Assembly (NCBI RefSeq): GCF_932294415.1
Contig: NC_065535.1
Coordinates: forward strand, 14,837,282-14,901,281
From: Quercus robur
Taxonomy: Eukaryota > Streptophyta > Magnoliopsida > Fagales > Fagaceae
Reading direction: 5' to 3'
DNA length: 64,000 nt
A program made the position numbers and the translations under genes. Each line of letters starts with the position of its first letter. The first letter of the stretch is position 1. Positions 1 through 14,100 of the stretch are shown here, in pieces. The notes under the pieces were generated by a model. It was not told where the DNA came from. It searched no databases and saw only the letters and a program-made list of their open reading frames with translations.

Positions 1-774
1 TTTATGGGCCAGGCCCACTTGCTCATGGGGAGTCCAAAGGCCCAAGCCGAAAAAGGTTATGGTCTGAGCCTAAAAATATAAGGCAAAAAATGACCCGGAG
101 ATGCAGCCGAGGACAGTTTAGTCCTCGGCAGACCCAAAGCTCCATTGAGAAGAGGGGTAAAAAAGAGGTATAGGAACAAATTTGTAAGGAGATCTAAAAT
201 ATCTTGGGAAAGTTACCCTTACTACCCTTCCCAGATAAGACTTTGCACCTAACAGAGCCGTATTCTTCAGCTTTATCAACCATCCCTAACAATTCTGGGA
301 TTAGACTGACGGGACAAATATCAGTCTTGTAAAGGTTGGCCCTACACGTGGACGAAGGACAGCGAACGCAGGCTAATATAAAAGAAAAAGTAAGTAAATC
401 TGGATGAGGGAGGGGGCCCAAAAAAAGGAGATCCTCCCATCCCACCTCCAGGAGAAAGACTCCATGGGTGAAAACATCTTAACAACACATGCACATCACA
501 GAAAAAACCCACCGTTGGGTAACCGGGGTAAGACCTTAATGATCCTCGGACCAAGTCCGAGGAGTCCGACCCCACAGGATACGACGCTATAGGGTTTAAA
601 TGTTCAAACCCAACTCCTTTTTCTATATGAATTCCTCTAAAATCAAGACCGGAACATCGCCCCGCGACCAAAGGCAAGCCTTTCAAACCCACTCTCTACA
701 AATCATATTGTGAGGGATCTTTCATGTGCGAGCCCAACATCATTATTTGGCCGTTAAATAGTCGTGTCCCTACA
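1..774 (+). mobile_element. LTR-like sequence, left end outside window
   Basis: This looks like a retrotransposon LTR or solo LTR of the kind that recurs in the window. It has GGCCCA-rich starts, paired 'CCTCGG...CCGAGG' motifs around 110-140 and 540-560, and a right end in TACA at 771-774. No coding domain is visible. The left boundary and any target-site duplication lie outside the window, so it is not possible to say whether it is solo or the end of a longer element. Fossil, non-coding. Confidence 0.5.
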
Positions 775-958
775 GTTCCGAATTGGGCCAAAATAGACCA
801 AAATGAACAGAAATAGACCAAAATGCTACGTTGATGTGGTTTAATAGAAGCATAGCAATAATAAATACTATGTTTCAACTTTTAGATATTATATAAATAC
901 TAGTCGTGGATCCATGTGATGCATGGAAATAAATAATTATTTTGTATTGGAATATGAT
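775..958. other. Gene-free spacer with short GACCAAAAT repeats
   Basis: Short units resembling 'AGACCAAAATG' occur at about 787-825. They are the reverse complement of the 'TTTGGTCC' minisatellite seen downstream. No ORF of note is present. Confidence 0.4.
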
Positions 959-1551
959 TAGGGGTGTTCACCAAACCATAAAAACTACTTGCAAAATGAT
1001 ATAACTGTACCACACCGCAATTAATAGTGCACCACATTGTATGGTGCAGTGCATTTTTTGGTTTTATAATAAGAAAAATGTACAAACCGCCCGTATTGCA
1101 CCCTCTCTATATATTAATATATTTATTTTTTTAATATTAAATGTATTATTAGTAGTTTAATAACCTTAGTTTTTAACCAAAAATAATAATAATAATAAAA
1201 TAACCCAAGCAAGTGTTGATTAGGAAAGCCAACCCCAAAATAAAGAAAAACTAGTTCAATAGTTAAAAACTTGGCCCAAAACAAAGGGAAAGATCAATTT
1301 TGGGTTGGGCAAGAAAAACCCAAAATTTGAAAAATACCGGCTTCAAACCATATTTTATACATCGCACTGTACATGTGATCACAAAAATGAGGTGCGGTGC
1401 GGTTATAGTTTTGGCTAAACTCTAAACCGCACTGCACCGCACATGTGACCGCAAAAATGAGGTTCGGTGCGGTTATGATTTTGGCTAAATTGTACTGCAA
1501 AGTGTGGTGCTAAAAATGGCCCAAAACCGCACCACACCGCAAACACCCCTA
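959..1551. mobile_element. hAT-type non-autonomous element
   Basis: The termini are TAGGGGTGTT on the left and AACACCCCTA on the right. They are flanked by an 8-bp near-duplication, AATATGAT (951-958) and AATATAAT (1552-1559), with one mismatch. The 8-bp duplication and the TAGGGGTG-type end are hallmarks of hAT elements. The interior is rich in 'GGTGCGGT' and 'ACCGCACC' motifs and has no transposase, so the element is non-autonomous. Confidence 0.75.
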
Positions 1552-1954
1552 AATATAATGTATAATTTTTTTTTTTTTTAATTTTTTGAAGATAATTTTT
1601 TTTCTCTAAAAATTAAACAATTTTTATTCGGTCAAATTAAGTCTACTTTGGTCCAATTTGGTCCACTCAGTCCATGCGGCCAATTTCGGTCCCTCTTCAT
1701 TGCATTTTAGACTAATTGAACATTAAATTGATTCTTTTTGTAGGTTTTCTTTTTCAATTTTAGCTCAAAAATTCAATTTTTTCTTAATTTTTGGATTGAA
1801 ATGTATGAAATTTTATAGTATTTGGGCTAAACTCTTTAGTTTTGAGTTAAAAAATACAAAAAAAAAAAAAAAAAACCTAAAATAGATATTAGATATATGA
1901 GACCTAAAAATGAAATAAAAATGATAAATATTCAAAAGTCTTATTCAGTTCACA

Positions 1955-2430
1955 TTGGTTCTATTTGGTTCATTCTGTTCTCTTTGGTCCAATTTGGTCC
2001 ATTCAGTCCTATTTAGTTCATTCTGCCCACTAAAGTTCTATCCGGTCCAATTTTGTATATTTAATCTTATTCAGTTCATTCAGTCTACATTGGCTCTATT
2101 CGGTCCACGTTGGTTCTATTCTGTCCACTTTAGTCCTATTCGTTCCATGCTGCCTACTTTGGTTCTATTTGGTCCTATTCGGTCTATTCTATCCATTTTG
2201 ATCCACTTCAGTCATATTCCGTCCATTTTGTCCACTTTGGTTCTATTTAGTCTATTCAGTCGACGGCAGTCCTATTCAGTCTACATTGGTCCTATTCGTC
2301 CACTTTGGTCCAATTTTCCCCTTCAGTCCTATTTGGTCCATTCGTTCTTATTTGGTCCATTCAATCCAACTTGTTCATATTCGGTCCTTTTGCTTAATTT
2401 TGGTCCACTTCAATCTATTTTTGTGCACTT
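1955..2430. repeat. Degenerate minisatellite, GGTCC-type units
   Basis: About 475 bp of loosely repeated 11-13 bp units of the form 'TTCGGTCCATT' or 'TTTGGTCCTA', with a few units already at 1625-1700. It stays open as a 210-codon frame because the units seldom carry stops. The predicted peptide is a low-complexity F/S/L/P string, so I do not call it a gene. Confidence 0.75.
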
Positions 2431-3290
2431 AAATAATGGAAAAAACATGTTTGGGTTGAAAGTTCATAATCTAAATCTAAATTTATTAAAAATATATATA
2501 AATCTCAAAGTTGTAATATCTAAAATTTTAAGCATATCATTTATTGTTACTACGTTTTTGTTAAGTCACATTAATTTAGCATTTTAGTCCATTTTAGTAT
2601 GGCTAAATTTAAGTATGAGTCTTCCTAAACATAAAAGCTATGAATATGTATTGAGAGGTAAAAGAAGGTAAAGGTAGTCAACTTTCTGCCATCATTGCTC
2701 AAAGTACTTCTCATCTTATTTCTCTTTAGTTAGTAACTCTGACCTGTTACACGGGATTGCAATGAATCATGATCGCAATTAAAAATACATTCCAAACAAT
2801 TTCATCTTGCTGGTTGTAAATTATAAAGAAAAAATTAATGATACATCAAACCATATCGCCGCCCCACCCAAAAAAAAGGAGGCATTCACTGCGAATTTTA
2901 CAGCACAAGAACCACCAATAATGGTTAAGAGTTCGCAACTCCTCGTTGTCCAGCTCAGCTTATTTTGCTAGTCTCACACATATCTCGGATTTTCTAAAGT
3001 TTTTAAAAGGTCAGCAGATTTGCTTCACGAGAAAATTGCAACTAGTCCTGTGGGTATCACCGACTCCACATCTTGCTTCTTTTTTTCTTTTCTTTTTTTG
3101 GGGTTAGTATGGCTTCATAACTCTGGTACTTGTACAGTATACTTTTGGAGCCTGTCAGACTGTCACTGATAAACTAAGAAGCTCTATCCTCTGTTAACTA
3201 TCAAGACATTTGCAAAGCCCTTGCCACATGACAATTAAGAGCAACTCAAAAGATCAGAGTTGATCCAAACATATCTCATTCTTACATCAA
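2431..3290. other. 3' flank of the PPR gene
   Basis: There is no ORF or recognisable element here. The stretch nearest the PPR stop codon (roughly 2900-3290) is less AT-rich and probably holds the 3' untranslated region of the minus-strand gene. No polyadenylation site can be fixed by eye. Confidence 0.3.
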
Positions 3291-6200
3291 TTAGGCAGCT
3301 CTTTTTCTGCTATCATAGTTTCTTGAGAGTCTTCTAGCCCACGGGCTTTGATCAGGTGACCAAGACACTGGGAACCCAGCCATGGCACACCACCTCAAAT
3401 TCAAAAGTGCAACGGCAATGTTTTCCTCAGAATTTTTGAACAATTCGAGAATCCGTGACTCTGCTTCTGAGTCTTCAGAAAGGATGAAATCGTCTTCAAA
3501 TTCCATCTTTTCATGATCAATTCCATCTTCTTCACTGAACATACGCATACTCAAAACCTGAAATGCTTCAAAAGCTGTGCTGTGAAAACCACGATCCACA
3601 TATGTAGAGAACACATAATAGCAGGTTGATGGATCAGGATGGATTTTCTCTTGGCGCATCATCTCAACAATAAACTCAATTACATCAATCCTTCCCTGAG
3701 ATACGAAATAAGAAATAGAGAAATTAAAAATGTTTCAAAAAAAAAAAAAAAAAAAAGCAACTAGACTGACATGCCCAAGAAATTATAAATCAAACTACAT
3801 TTTAATTTTTTATAATTTGATAGTTAGGAGTGGGGGAATTTGAACCCTAAATGTTTCCGTTTGAAACACCAATCAACCAGTTGAGCTACATGGCTCTTAG
3901 CTGAACATAAGGTACCCTGACTATACTTATATAGGTCGAACATAAGGTACTTTATCATTTTAATAGCCTGGTTGAGGACTTACTGCTTAGTTATCACACT
4001 TGTGATAACATGTTGACTTATAAAAAAAAATGTGTGTGAAAGAGAGAAAATATTAATGGCTTATTTAACCAAGCAAGCATCTGGCACATGTTTTGACATC
4101 CATTGGAAGATAATTTGCACTTACATCTGCTGTATTTTATATTAAAGCACAAGTGCATCATTGCATGTATTGTCATGATACCATTGGGAAGGGCACCAAA
4201 TAAGTAGGTATGGCAATAAAGGGTCTAGAGGGGCTAATTTGGAAATCAGATAAAGATATGCATTTGACCCAAAGAAAAAAATGTGATGCAAAAATAGGCA
4301 GCAAGTAAGGTGTTTTTGCCCTTCCAACTCTCATTGACACTCAGGTGAATCTTGGAAGTTGTCCAAATAGAAGACAAGATTAGAAGCTTAAGTTAAAAAT
4401 GGAAATATTTCAATAGATGTCATTATTTCCAAACATGTATATATGTGCACAAGTGCTGTGTGAGGATTTGTCGTATAGAAAAGTTAAAAACTTTTAAGTT
4501 TTAAACAGCAACATCTATATAGAAATATAATTCTATTTTGTAATGTACATATGTACGAAGTGCATGATAGCTTGCACACGTAACTGATGATGTCACAGAT
4601 CAGATCCAATCAATTAATAGAGAAAAAAGCAACCATCTAAAATTAATAGTGTAACAAGGTTCACAAAGCAACCCGAAACTTGCTTTTCCAATATCTAAGG
4701 AATGACAAGCGAAACATGTGTGAAATGTAAACAATCTGTGACATATAATTATTTTTATTTTGACCGTCTTTAAGTTTTTGAAATTGAAGAAATGCGAAAG
4801 GTTTCAGTTTTGATGCCTAAAAGGAAGAGAGATGGGAAGGGAGAAGAGGACATGAGATACAGTACCTTTTCATATGCTTTTTGAAGAATGGTATTAAATA
4901 ACAGTACATCAAGATCAAGTCCTTCTGAGCATGCTTGATCCAAAAGATTCAATGCTTCATCAAAATTCTCTTCTTCCAACAGAATCTGAAACAAATTAAG
5001 CTCAGTATTGAGTATGATTCCATAGCCAGTGTATATTTTGTGTTATCAACACCAAACCTGACAATCATAGAAAATATTATATACTATATAATAAAAGTTG
5101 GACCTTTTGCGCCAAGTGGTTCAATGTATGCGTAGACATTGTATAATGGATTTTTACCATGTGACTCATTAATTATTAAGATAGATCACTTTTGATAAAA
5201 CTATATTATCAAAATAACAAGTGACTTATTAATCGTTAGATGGTTTACTCTAGGTAAAACTCTATTACCTAACTTTTAAGAAATTTTTAAAAAATACTAC
5301 TCCAACTAAAATTCTATTACCAAAAGTTTCAAGGAAAATCTAAAGTAAAGTTTATTATTTATTTTAATTATTTTGATAATTTGATCATCTGTCATAATTT
5401 TTTGTTTTATTATAACAAAAATTACTTAATACATACTGTGTTTGCGGTGTTTCATGTTTGCACAAAGTGGCTTGACATGTGGTTTTTTTCCCCTCTTCAT
5501 AACCATATGTGGTGGTTTAACATATGTATCACACATCATAAAATTATTACGTTTTTCCGGTGTAGCTGATTGATTATTAAGATGTTAATTTAATCTAGGT
5601 GAAACTCTATTAATTTTTCGAGTGTCTCACTAATTATTAAGATAGTTTTTGATTATTTTCTTTAATTACATATATTTTATAATTAAATTGCACATTGCAC
5701 GGACATACTACTAATTTTAGTGATAAATTAGCATGCATTCTTTACAACAATAAGTAGCTAACTGATGGCACAAATAATAATCAATGACTCAATATATCGA
5801 TGGGCTCCTCACATTCTTGGATAAATAATACTCTATACTTTGCTATTCTTGGATAAATAGTACTCCATACTTTGCCCTTACATAACAAAAATTTCGAAAA
5901 ATTTTCTTTCTTCAGGATAACTTATCAAAAAAATTAATCATTGCCTATTATGACATATCACTCTGTTAATGCCAAAGTATGTTGTAATATTGAGGCATGA
6001 CAACAAACAAAGGAACTCTTCCAACATATTACCTGAAAAGCAATGCTTGAAAATAAGTTGGGAATTGGGTTATCAAGAAGCATCTTTCATATGCTTAAAT
6101 AACTAATATAAGGATGTGAACACTGAAAAATTACAAGATAGGAGTAGCTATCAGAAAAGGGAGGGACAAGGCAGGAGAGAATATAAATATACTGGATTTC

Positions 6201-9200
6201 ATAAAAAATAAAGGTATACTACATTTAATATACGAGCACTATAGGGTAGCACCTGCTGATGTAGTGATGAAGTAGAAGATTATGAACTGAACTGATCTAG
6301 GGTGATGAGAAATTGGAAAGAACGTAGGCCAAATCTATATGCAAAAAGGAATTTATGAGATCAAAATTGTTGAGTTGAGTTGACTATGAGATTAAAATGG
6401 TTGACCAACGTAGGCCATGAGAAGACATTTAGACAATTAGTAAGATGGAACTGAGTTTTGAGTGATCTTACTTCATCCCATAAAACTGATTATTTGTATT
6501 TGTAAAAATATAAGCTGAAACTTTCCCACAAGAACAGTAAAATTTTTAAGTGTTGTTAAGCCAACTTATAAAGTTATCTGCCATTTATTTCAATAAGAAA
6601 TGTTTCTTGGCAAGGGAAACATATAGCAGTAAAAGTTGAGTTCTACACTTTTTGAACTGAATATAGTATTTGCCAAATCCCCCAATAGTGCACATAATGT
6701 CAAATCATTAATTTTAGTTGGGGTCTGCAATTCTACTATGGCAATTTGCATCTGAAGGGCAATCCTTATATAATGATAAAAGATTTGAATTAGATTTGTA
6801 ATATTTCCAAATTCAGTTATGAGTTGTGACTATAACATTGTGCATAGTTGGTAGGCTAACATGCAACCATGGTTCAGCTTCATATGAAGTGTGTTCATAA
6901 TTTGCAGGCAAACTAAATCAATGCAAAATATTGGAAATTGATAAAGTAAATTGTGGAGGAACGTTTTGGAGTATAGAAACAAGAAACAAGTTAAGACATA
7001 AGATTACTTTATAAGTTAGCAGTACTTTGCACAAATTACACTTTCTTTTCTTTTTCTTTTTATTTATTTATTAATTTTTATAGATTAGATAAGATTTGAA
7101 CCTATGGAATCCACTCCATGATGATTACTCCTTATCATCAATCCAAGACACTAATTGATTTTTGGTGTAGACGGGACGTGAACTCATGTCCCTTATTCAA
7201 TAACAAAGAACTTTATTAGTTGAGCTAATTAGAACCGACCTCTTTCTTGTTACATACATTCGAAGGCCGCAGTTTTGTTAGATGCATAATATTTCAGACC
7301 ACATACTGCTGGGACCAGAGAGTACTAAGAAGTAAGAATTACCTTTATGAGAGCAGTGTAAGTTAATGTTTGTGGATAAAACCCATCACGCACCATCATA
7401 GAAACCAGTGCACATGCAGATTTGAAGCATCTTGAAATGCTACAACAATCGATCATTATGTTATAAGTCGCAGCATCTGGGGGGATACCACATGATTTCA
7501 TATTTTTGAAGATTTCTACTGCCATCTGACTCTGCATGTCAACCATAAATAATACAGATAAACATTTGATAAATTACACCAATGCACTATGGAATAGCAA
7601 CTAAAATGATTAAAGGTAGAGTGGAAAGTACTTACTTCCTTAGCCTCAACAAGTGAATGCAACACTGTATTATAGATTGGTGTTCCTATATAAGTGTTAT
7701 TACGGCAGAAAAGGTTCTCTGCCACTTGTAAATACTGGATCAGCTCTCGTATCATTCCCTCTGCTCCAAGGGCTTTCAACTGAAGAGAAGAAAAATGGAA
7801 TGAATACCATAGCTGGGGTCCTGAGTGATAAAAACAAAATGTCTACCACAATAGCTTCAGGTCAGATGATTTTAGTTAAAGCACTTTGTTAATAATAAGA
7901 GGCTGATGCAAGCAAAATGTAATAGAACTGTATCATTTTCCATTCAATGCAAATGAAATACTATCAGTGCAACAATGGGACAAAAGCAGTTTCACCCAAA
8001 ATAGCATCAGACAGATTCTAATTACCAAGAAAACATTAGGGAAAAAAAATTGTAAACTATTTAGTCAATAAAGTTTTCTTTCCCAATCCAGGTCAATAAT
8101 ATTCAAAGAGTCCATCCTAAATAGGAGGAAAACCTAAATTGCACTGTGCCACCATTTACGTACTGTGGACCATGGTCTAACTAGGGAAACACCATGTCAC
8201 TGGTTTCTGTAAACATCAGTACATACAAGTACACCTTGTTATCTCACAAATAGATGGAAAAGTGTATGGGAAAATACTAATAAATTACCCAAAGCAATAA
8301 TTCAATCTTTATTTAAGCAGTCATCTCTGTTTCAGTCAGTTTCCAATTAAAAGGAATGCGATAATGAGGCTAGGAGTTACCAGGTTCTTCATTGATAAAT
8401 GACTGTGCTGAACACCATTTTTCGCCATATCCATTTCAATAGCATTTATTCTTTTAGCAGCATCAACCTGTGACAGCATATTGCCCTCTTCATATGGGGC
8501 ATTCACGTTACCAAATAATGAAAACAACAGCTCATATGTCCTGATATCTGGCAGAATCTTCAAGTGTTTCATTTTAGCCAATATCTTCACAGCACGTTCA
8601 GGTTGGTCCTACAGAATTAGTGCAATGTCGTTTTGAATTGATGGAGAGAATAATAAAAACCAGAAAGCATTTGCAATCTAGTGTGTGAACTTCAACTGAT
8701 TGATGAACACAAATAATCATTTTATGGAGATGAATTTGTACAGAATCAGTTGCGAAAAAATCCTAATGATGCTTCTATAGTGACACCCAAGCTAACATAA
8801 ATGACTTGCTCAATATGCCTAGCATCTTACTATCAGAGCCAAATAAGCAATAACTTCTCCTAAATCAAGAATAAAAGGAGCACAATTTGCACCAAGGTTG
8901 CTTATTCCAAGCAAACCCTAGATACTGATTCTTAGGTCCTATCCTTTGTTTTATTCTTCTTTTATTTCCCAAACACAAGTCCCCCTCTAAGAGTCTATTG
9001 CCCTGCATCAATGAGAAATGCAACTTTTTTTTGTTTTGATAGATACTATAGAATTTCAACCTATGGTATTCACATGATCGCTCTTTATCATTAGGCCCAA
9101 GACACTAATTGGTTTTTGGTGTAGGCCGGATTTAAACCCCAAATCTCTTATTCGACGGAAAAACATTTTACCATCTGAACTAACTAGAACCCACATCATC

Positions 9201-11130
9201 AATGAGTATGTAACTTATCAATTCAAAATTAATAAATTTGTGTAAACCCAAAAATATTCATGTGTTTATGAATCAGAAGATACACATTCTATACACTCAT
9301 ACAATATATATCCTTTTGCTCCCAATTTGATACATATCATATGATAAGTACCATGTATCGAATACAAACAACCCTAATTTTAGGGATTGGAGGTGAACAC
9401 TCAATGGAGGGGACACTCCACTGACTCTGCAGAATGAGAATAGGGAAAATAACTATGGTGTAGAGTTTCACATTAAAATATTAACTCACCATTCTGTCAC
9501 ATGCTGCAAGAAAAGCATTATAAGGATGAGGATATGAACATTCAGAAATTTGGTCCAGCAGAGACTCGGCTAAATCCAGTTCTAGCACCTTGCTGCAACC
9601 CATTGAAAGGGTGGCAAGAGTTGAATCATATGGCTTCAAATTACTCTGTTGCATTACTTTTAACTGCAAAATCATGGCGAAAGAAGAAAACATCTCTTAT
9701 TTAAAACAAAGATCAAATAGGAAATAGAAGATATTTAGCAAGTTTGAAGAAAACAAGTTCTTAAGACAACTGATTTATGAAGTAAACCAACATAGCTTAC
9801 CACTTCCATCCCATCATTGTAACCTCTTTCAGAAACAACTGCTCTAACAAAACCATCATATGTATGGCTGGATGGTTGCAACCCAAGATTTTTCATCTAG
9901 ACAAAATAAGATGGACCCTAATGTAAGTACACGATAAGAAGCTGATTTGATAATGAATCACATGCATGACAAGTTAAGGACAAAAGGAAAAAGTGAAACA
10001 TTAATGTGCAAGATCAATGGTAACATAATTTCCAATGAAAAAAAAAAAATTGTTTGGTGATTTCCACTGCAATAAAGATTTGGTTTATCAGAAGAGAAGG
10101 TTCAGGCATAACAAAACAATGGCAAGCTTAATGAACAGGTTATCCTACCTGTATGATTAATTGCTCTGCCAACCCACAATTTTGAGCTTGTGCACATGCA
10201 TGTATCACATCACTGAAAGACCACCTCAAAACTTTCTTTACAGGCATGTTTTCATATCTATTAAGCACACCTAGTCTTCCACTCTCAGCTTCTCTATTTT
10301 CTAAGCTAGAAGTAGTGCATTGCTCTATGCTACGGTATGCGGAAGGAATAGAATGTTCATTACCCTTCAAGTCAAACTTCTTTGAGCATAATTCACCATT
10401 TGAAGGTATAGGAATGTCTATTCTGTAAGGGTACAGCTTTCCTTCAGCAGTTCTATTAACGAAAATGCTTCCCCTGATGACTAAAGCCACCATATATTGC
10501 AATGTCTGATATGCAGATTCTAAATCTCCCAACCTTGTAAAAGACCAAATGAACTTTCGTAGAGAAATAATGCTGAAACTGTAGTGTTTGACATACTCCT
10601 TCCAAATCTCATGAACAGCAGACAGGTTTTTCTGCCAAACTGCAAGCTGAAACAATAAAAAACATAAAGAAAAGAATAACTATCACTTAATAATTGTATG
10701 CAGCTTTGGCCTTTGAGATAATGAAGAAAAAAGAATAACAAGAATCATACATACACCAACACTGTTAAGTTTACACACCTTGAGAAGCTCTGAATATGTC
10801 ACTTCATTCTTTCCCACCATTTGACGCTCCATCAGATCTAAACATTGATCGGCATGAAATATATTTCGCATTTTGGCACAAGCTCCAAGGAAACTATTGT
10901 ACACAGATAGAATTGGATAGATGCCTTGCCTTTCTCCAAGAAAATTTATTAAATTAAAGGCCTGAACAAGGTACAACACACAAGAATGTTTAGTTCATTA
11001 TAACTGCAGTTTAGAAATAGACAGCACTTGTATCAACTAACATGAAACTTAAGGGTACATGCATTACAGCCATAACTACAATTGTAATTCCAGACATTAC
11101 CTATCACAGATGAATTCCTATCCACACGCG

Positions 11131-11164
<34 letters not shown>

Positions 11165-14100
11165 TAACCCTTCCTAGGATACAGCCACATAAACCCATCT
11201 AATGACTTACTGTCCAAGAAACAAAATTAAAAATTGGTAGTGTGTATGACATCAAACTAATCAACACACACTAAAACCAGCATATATAAATGATTATGAA
11301 AATACCGCTTAAGTTTGTATAATTGGCTTATACCTCCTCCAAGTAACCCCCTTTACAAAGAGCTCGTACGATAAGCAAATAGCATATTTCATTCAGGCCA
11401 ATCCCTCTTTCCTCCATTAACCTCAAAGTCTCCATGACAAACTGCATGACAAAGAAACAAATTCCATTAATGTTACACCCAAAAAGAATTAATCTGTAAT
11501 TTTGGGACTAGAGTTTCAAAAACAGTGAGCATTCTCATGCAGGATAAAAGGTAGAAGATACGGGATATCATTCTCACCTTCCAAGGGTGAGCCAAATTTA
11601 ATAGGAGCATGGTATAGTTACCCACCACTAGATGCATTCTCAAAGTGTTCTCCACTTAAGAATATAACTATATGTAATATTGTGTTTGAACAATTTGTTA
11701 ACTTTTATTTTATTTCTTTCAGAGTCTCTACAAACAGAGGTCAGGCTAGGATTTTCTCATTGTGGGGGCAAGGTGAGAGTAAGAATGAATAAAAATGCAG
11801 AACTAGGGTGTCCAGAATTGTTAAAAGCACACTTGGCATGCTTAATGCTCAAAGCCCCAAGGTCTCAACGTTTTGCTTGGCCAAAGCAGAGCTTGTTAAA
11901 TGAAGCAAGCTTCATACACACTTTTCTGGTGCTTTTGGAAGAAGCGCAAAACCTGCCGAGGCACACTTTTTTACCTTCATTTTTTGTTAAAAGAATATAT
12001 GAAATTAATATCAATCACTTGATCTTGAAGACATGGACCACTGATTTATTATAAAAACACTATTATTTAGCTGTTGTACTACACAAAAGGTTTCTTGTGC
12101 CTTTTGGTCTTTGCCTTTTACATTTATTTTCACTGAACCATATACTTTATTTTGATCATAGTAAAACATAAGAGAATTATTTAGAATGTTATGTCTTAAC
12201 TTTATATGATAAGATTATTATCATATCGTCCATTGATAATTGTTTTCAAATTTAATACATACAAACTTTAAGATAACAAAAAAAGTTGTGTAAATTTTGA
12301 ATATAAAAACTTTGTGCAATTACACAATTTATTTGAGCTAATAGGAAAAAATATTACTATGTTGAGTTTATTAACTTCTTCAATTATATGTATGAAACTA
12401 TATATTAGAGAATATTATTCATCATGTATGAAAAATGTGCGTTTCACTTTCAGACACGCCATTCTCAAAAAAAAAAAAAAAAAAAAATAATAATAATAAA
12501 TCAGACACGTGTTCGCACCTAGGCTCTAAGAGACCTATGTGCTTAAGTGTGCTTGACATTTCTACCAACACTGTGGAGGGGCCCAAGGGGGAGGGGTATG
12601 AATTCATTCATAGTGATAGAGGATCTGGTGCAGAAATCTACCTCCACGCACAAATATGCGAGTGAACTACAATTCAATTTTGTTCAGCTTACCAGTGGAT
12701 CAGGTGATCTGGCACAGTAGTTAAGAATATGAACAAAATCATCAGGTCTCAATGAGTGGTTTCCATGGCCAAGATCTAAAAGCAGATTAGAAGCTTTGCT
12801 TCTGTCACCCAAGTGAAGTGCATCAACAATTTGCATCTGCATGGATCTTGTAGTTGATTCTGTTCCATACACCAAAAATTCAAGACCTGCATTTGGAATT
12901 CTACACACTCAAGATTTCTTCAAAAGAAAAAAAGAACATGAACTCGATCAATCACTTCTTCATATTTACCATACCACAACCAAACATTATTGTATGCATT
13001 GATTCATCTATGTAAAAAGACATTTTAACCTACATGAAATCTGAGCAATCAAACATTCATTTGCTTCAATACAGTCAAAGTTAAAATTGAATGTATATGC
13101 ATTCTTCCAAGATCAAGAGATACTGAATATCGGGCAAATATTAAGTACAAAAGCACATGCTAAAATCTGATTTGAGAGAGAATCCAGCCAAGAATAGAGT
13201 AGAATGATGAAACAGATTTACAAGCCAACCCAAAACAAAGAGAGCAAAGGCTTTGTGTTTTATTTGGATAGTAGAAAAATATAGAATAGGACCCAATGAT
13301 GATTGTTACAGTATACCTTGTACATACACAGACATCATTTTTTTGTTTCATGCACCAAAAGATATAATTCAAATATGCTAGCTGCCAACAACAACAACAA
13401 AGCCTTAGACCCAAATTATGTAGGGTCGGCTATGGATCTTAACAGATTAGTCAGGGTTGGCCACATGTATTTTTTTTCCTCCACTCTATTCCATCCGAAT
13501 TTACAATCTATGTTACTTCCTTAATTGACATGTACATTTTACCTGCTTCTACTAATATTATTTTTGGCCTTTCTCTACAGTTTTTCGTATCCTCAACTTG
13601 AATTAACTCTCCCTTAACAGTACATTAATCATTTTCCTCTAAACAAAACCAAACCATCTCAAGCGATTCTCCCTCATCTTTTCATTAACAAGGGCCACCC
13701 CCATCTTTAAGCGGATTTCGTCATATTTACATATGCTAACCACAGAGTGAAAAATGATTACCCTAGTTCTGAACCCAAATGCCATAAATTAACAAGATTT
13801 TGAAAAGAGTTGGTGACATTTGGGCACAAATAAACAGCTTAAGATAACAGCAGTCACTACAAACATATTACAAATTGAAGCTTCTTAGATTATTTACCCT
13901 TTGATGTAGTAAGGGCTCGTGAGTACCCCATATTTTCAGCCACATTTCTTCGTCCCTGTAACAATAATGATTGTCAAAAAAAAAAAAAGGATATGAAAAG
14001 TAGTTGCTTTAATTTCCGAGCTTTTCTCAGCTACCAAACAGTGTACATTGCAGACAAAAAGAAAAAGAAAGCATTCACTATTTAACAGAATCAGAAAAAA

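Noticed and set aside
1955-2587. 210-codon frame as a possible gene
   Set aside because: It is the translation of a degenerate minisatellite with low-complexity content and no domain.
3800-3899. tRNA gene on the minus strand
   Set aside because: Box A and box B are present but no cloverleaf or acceptor stem can be drawn; a SINE head explains it.
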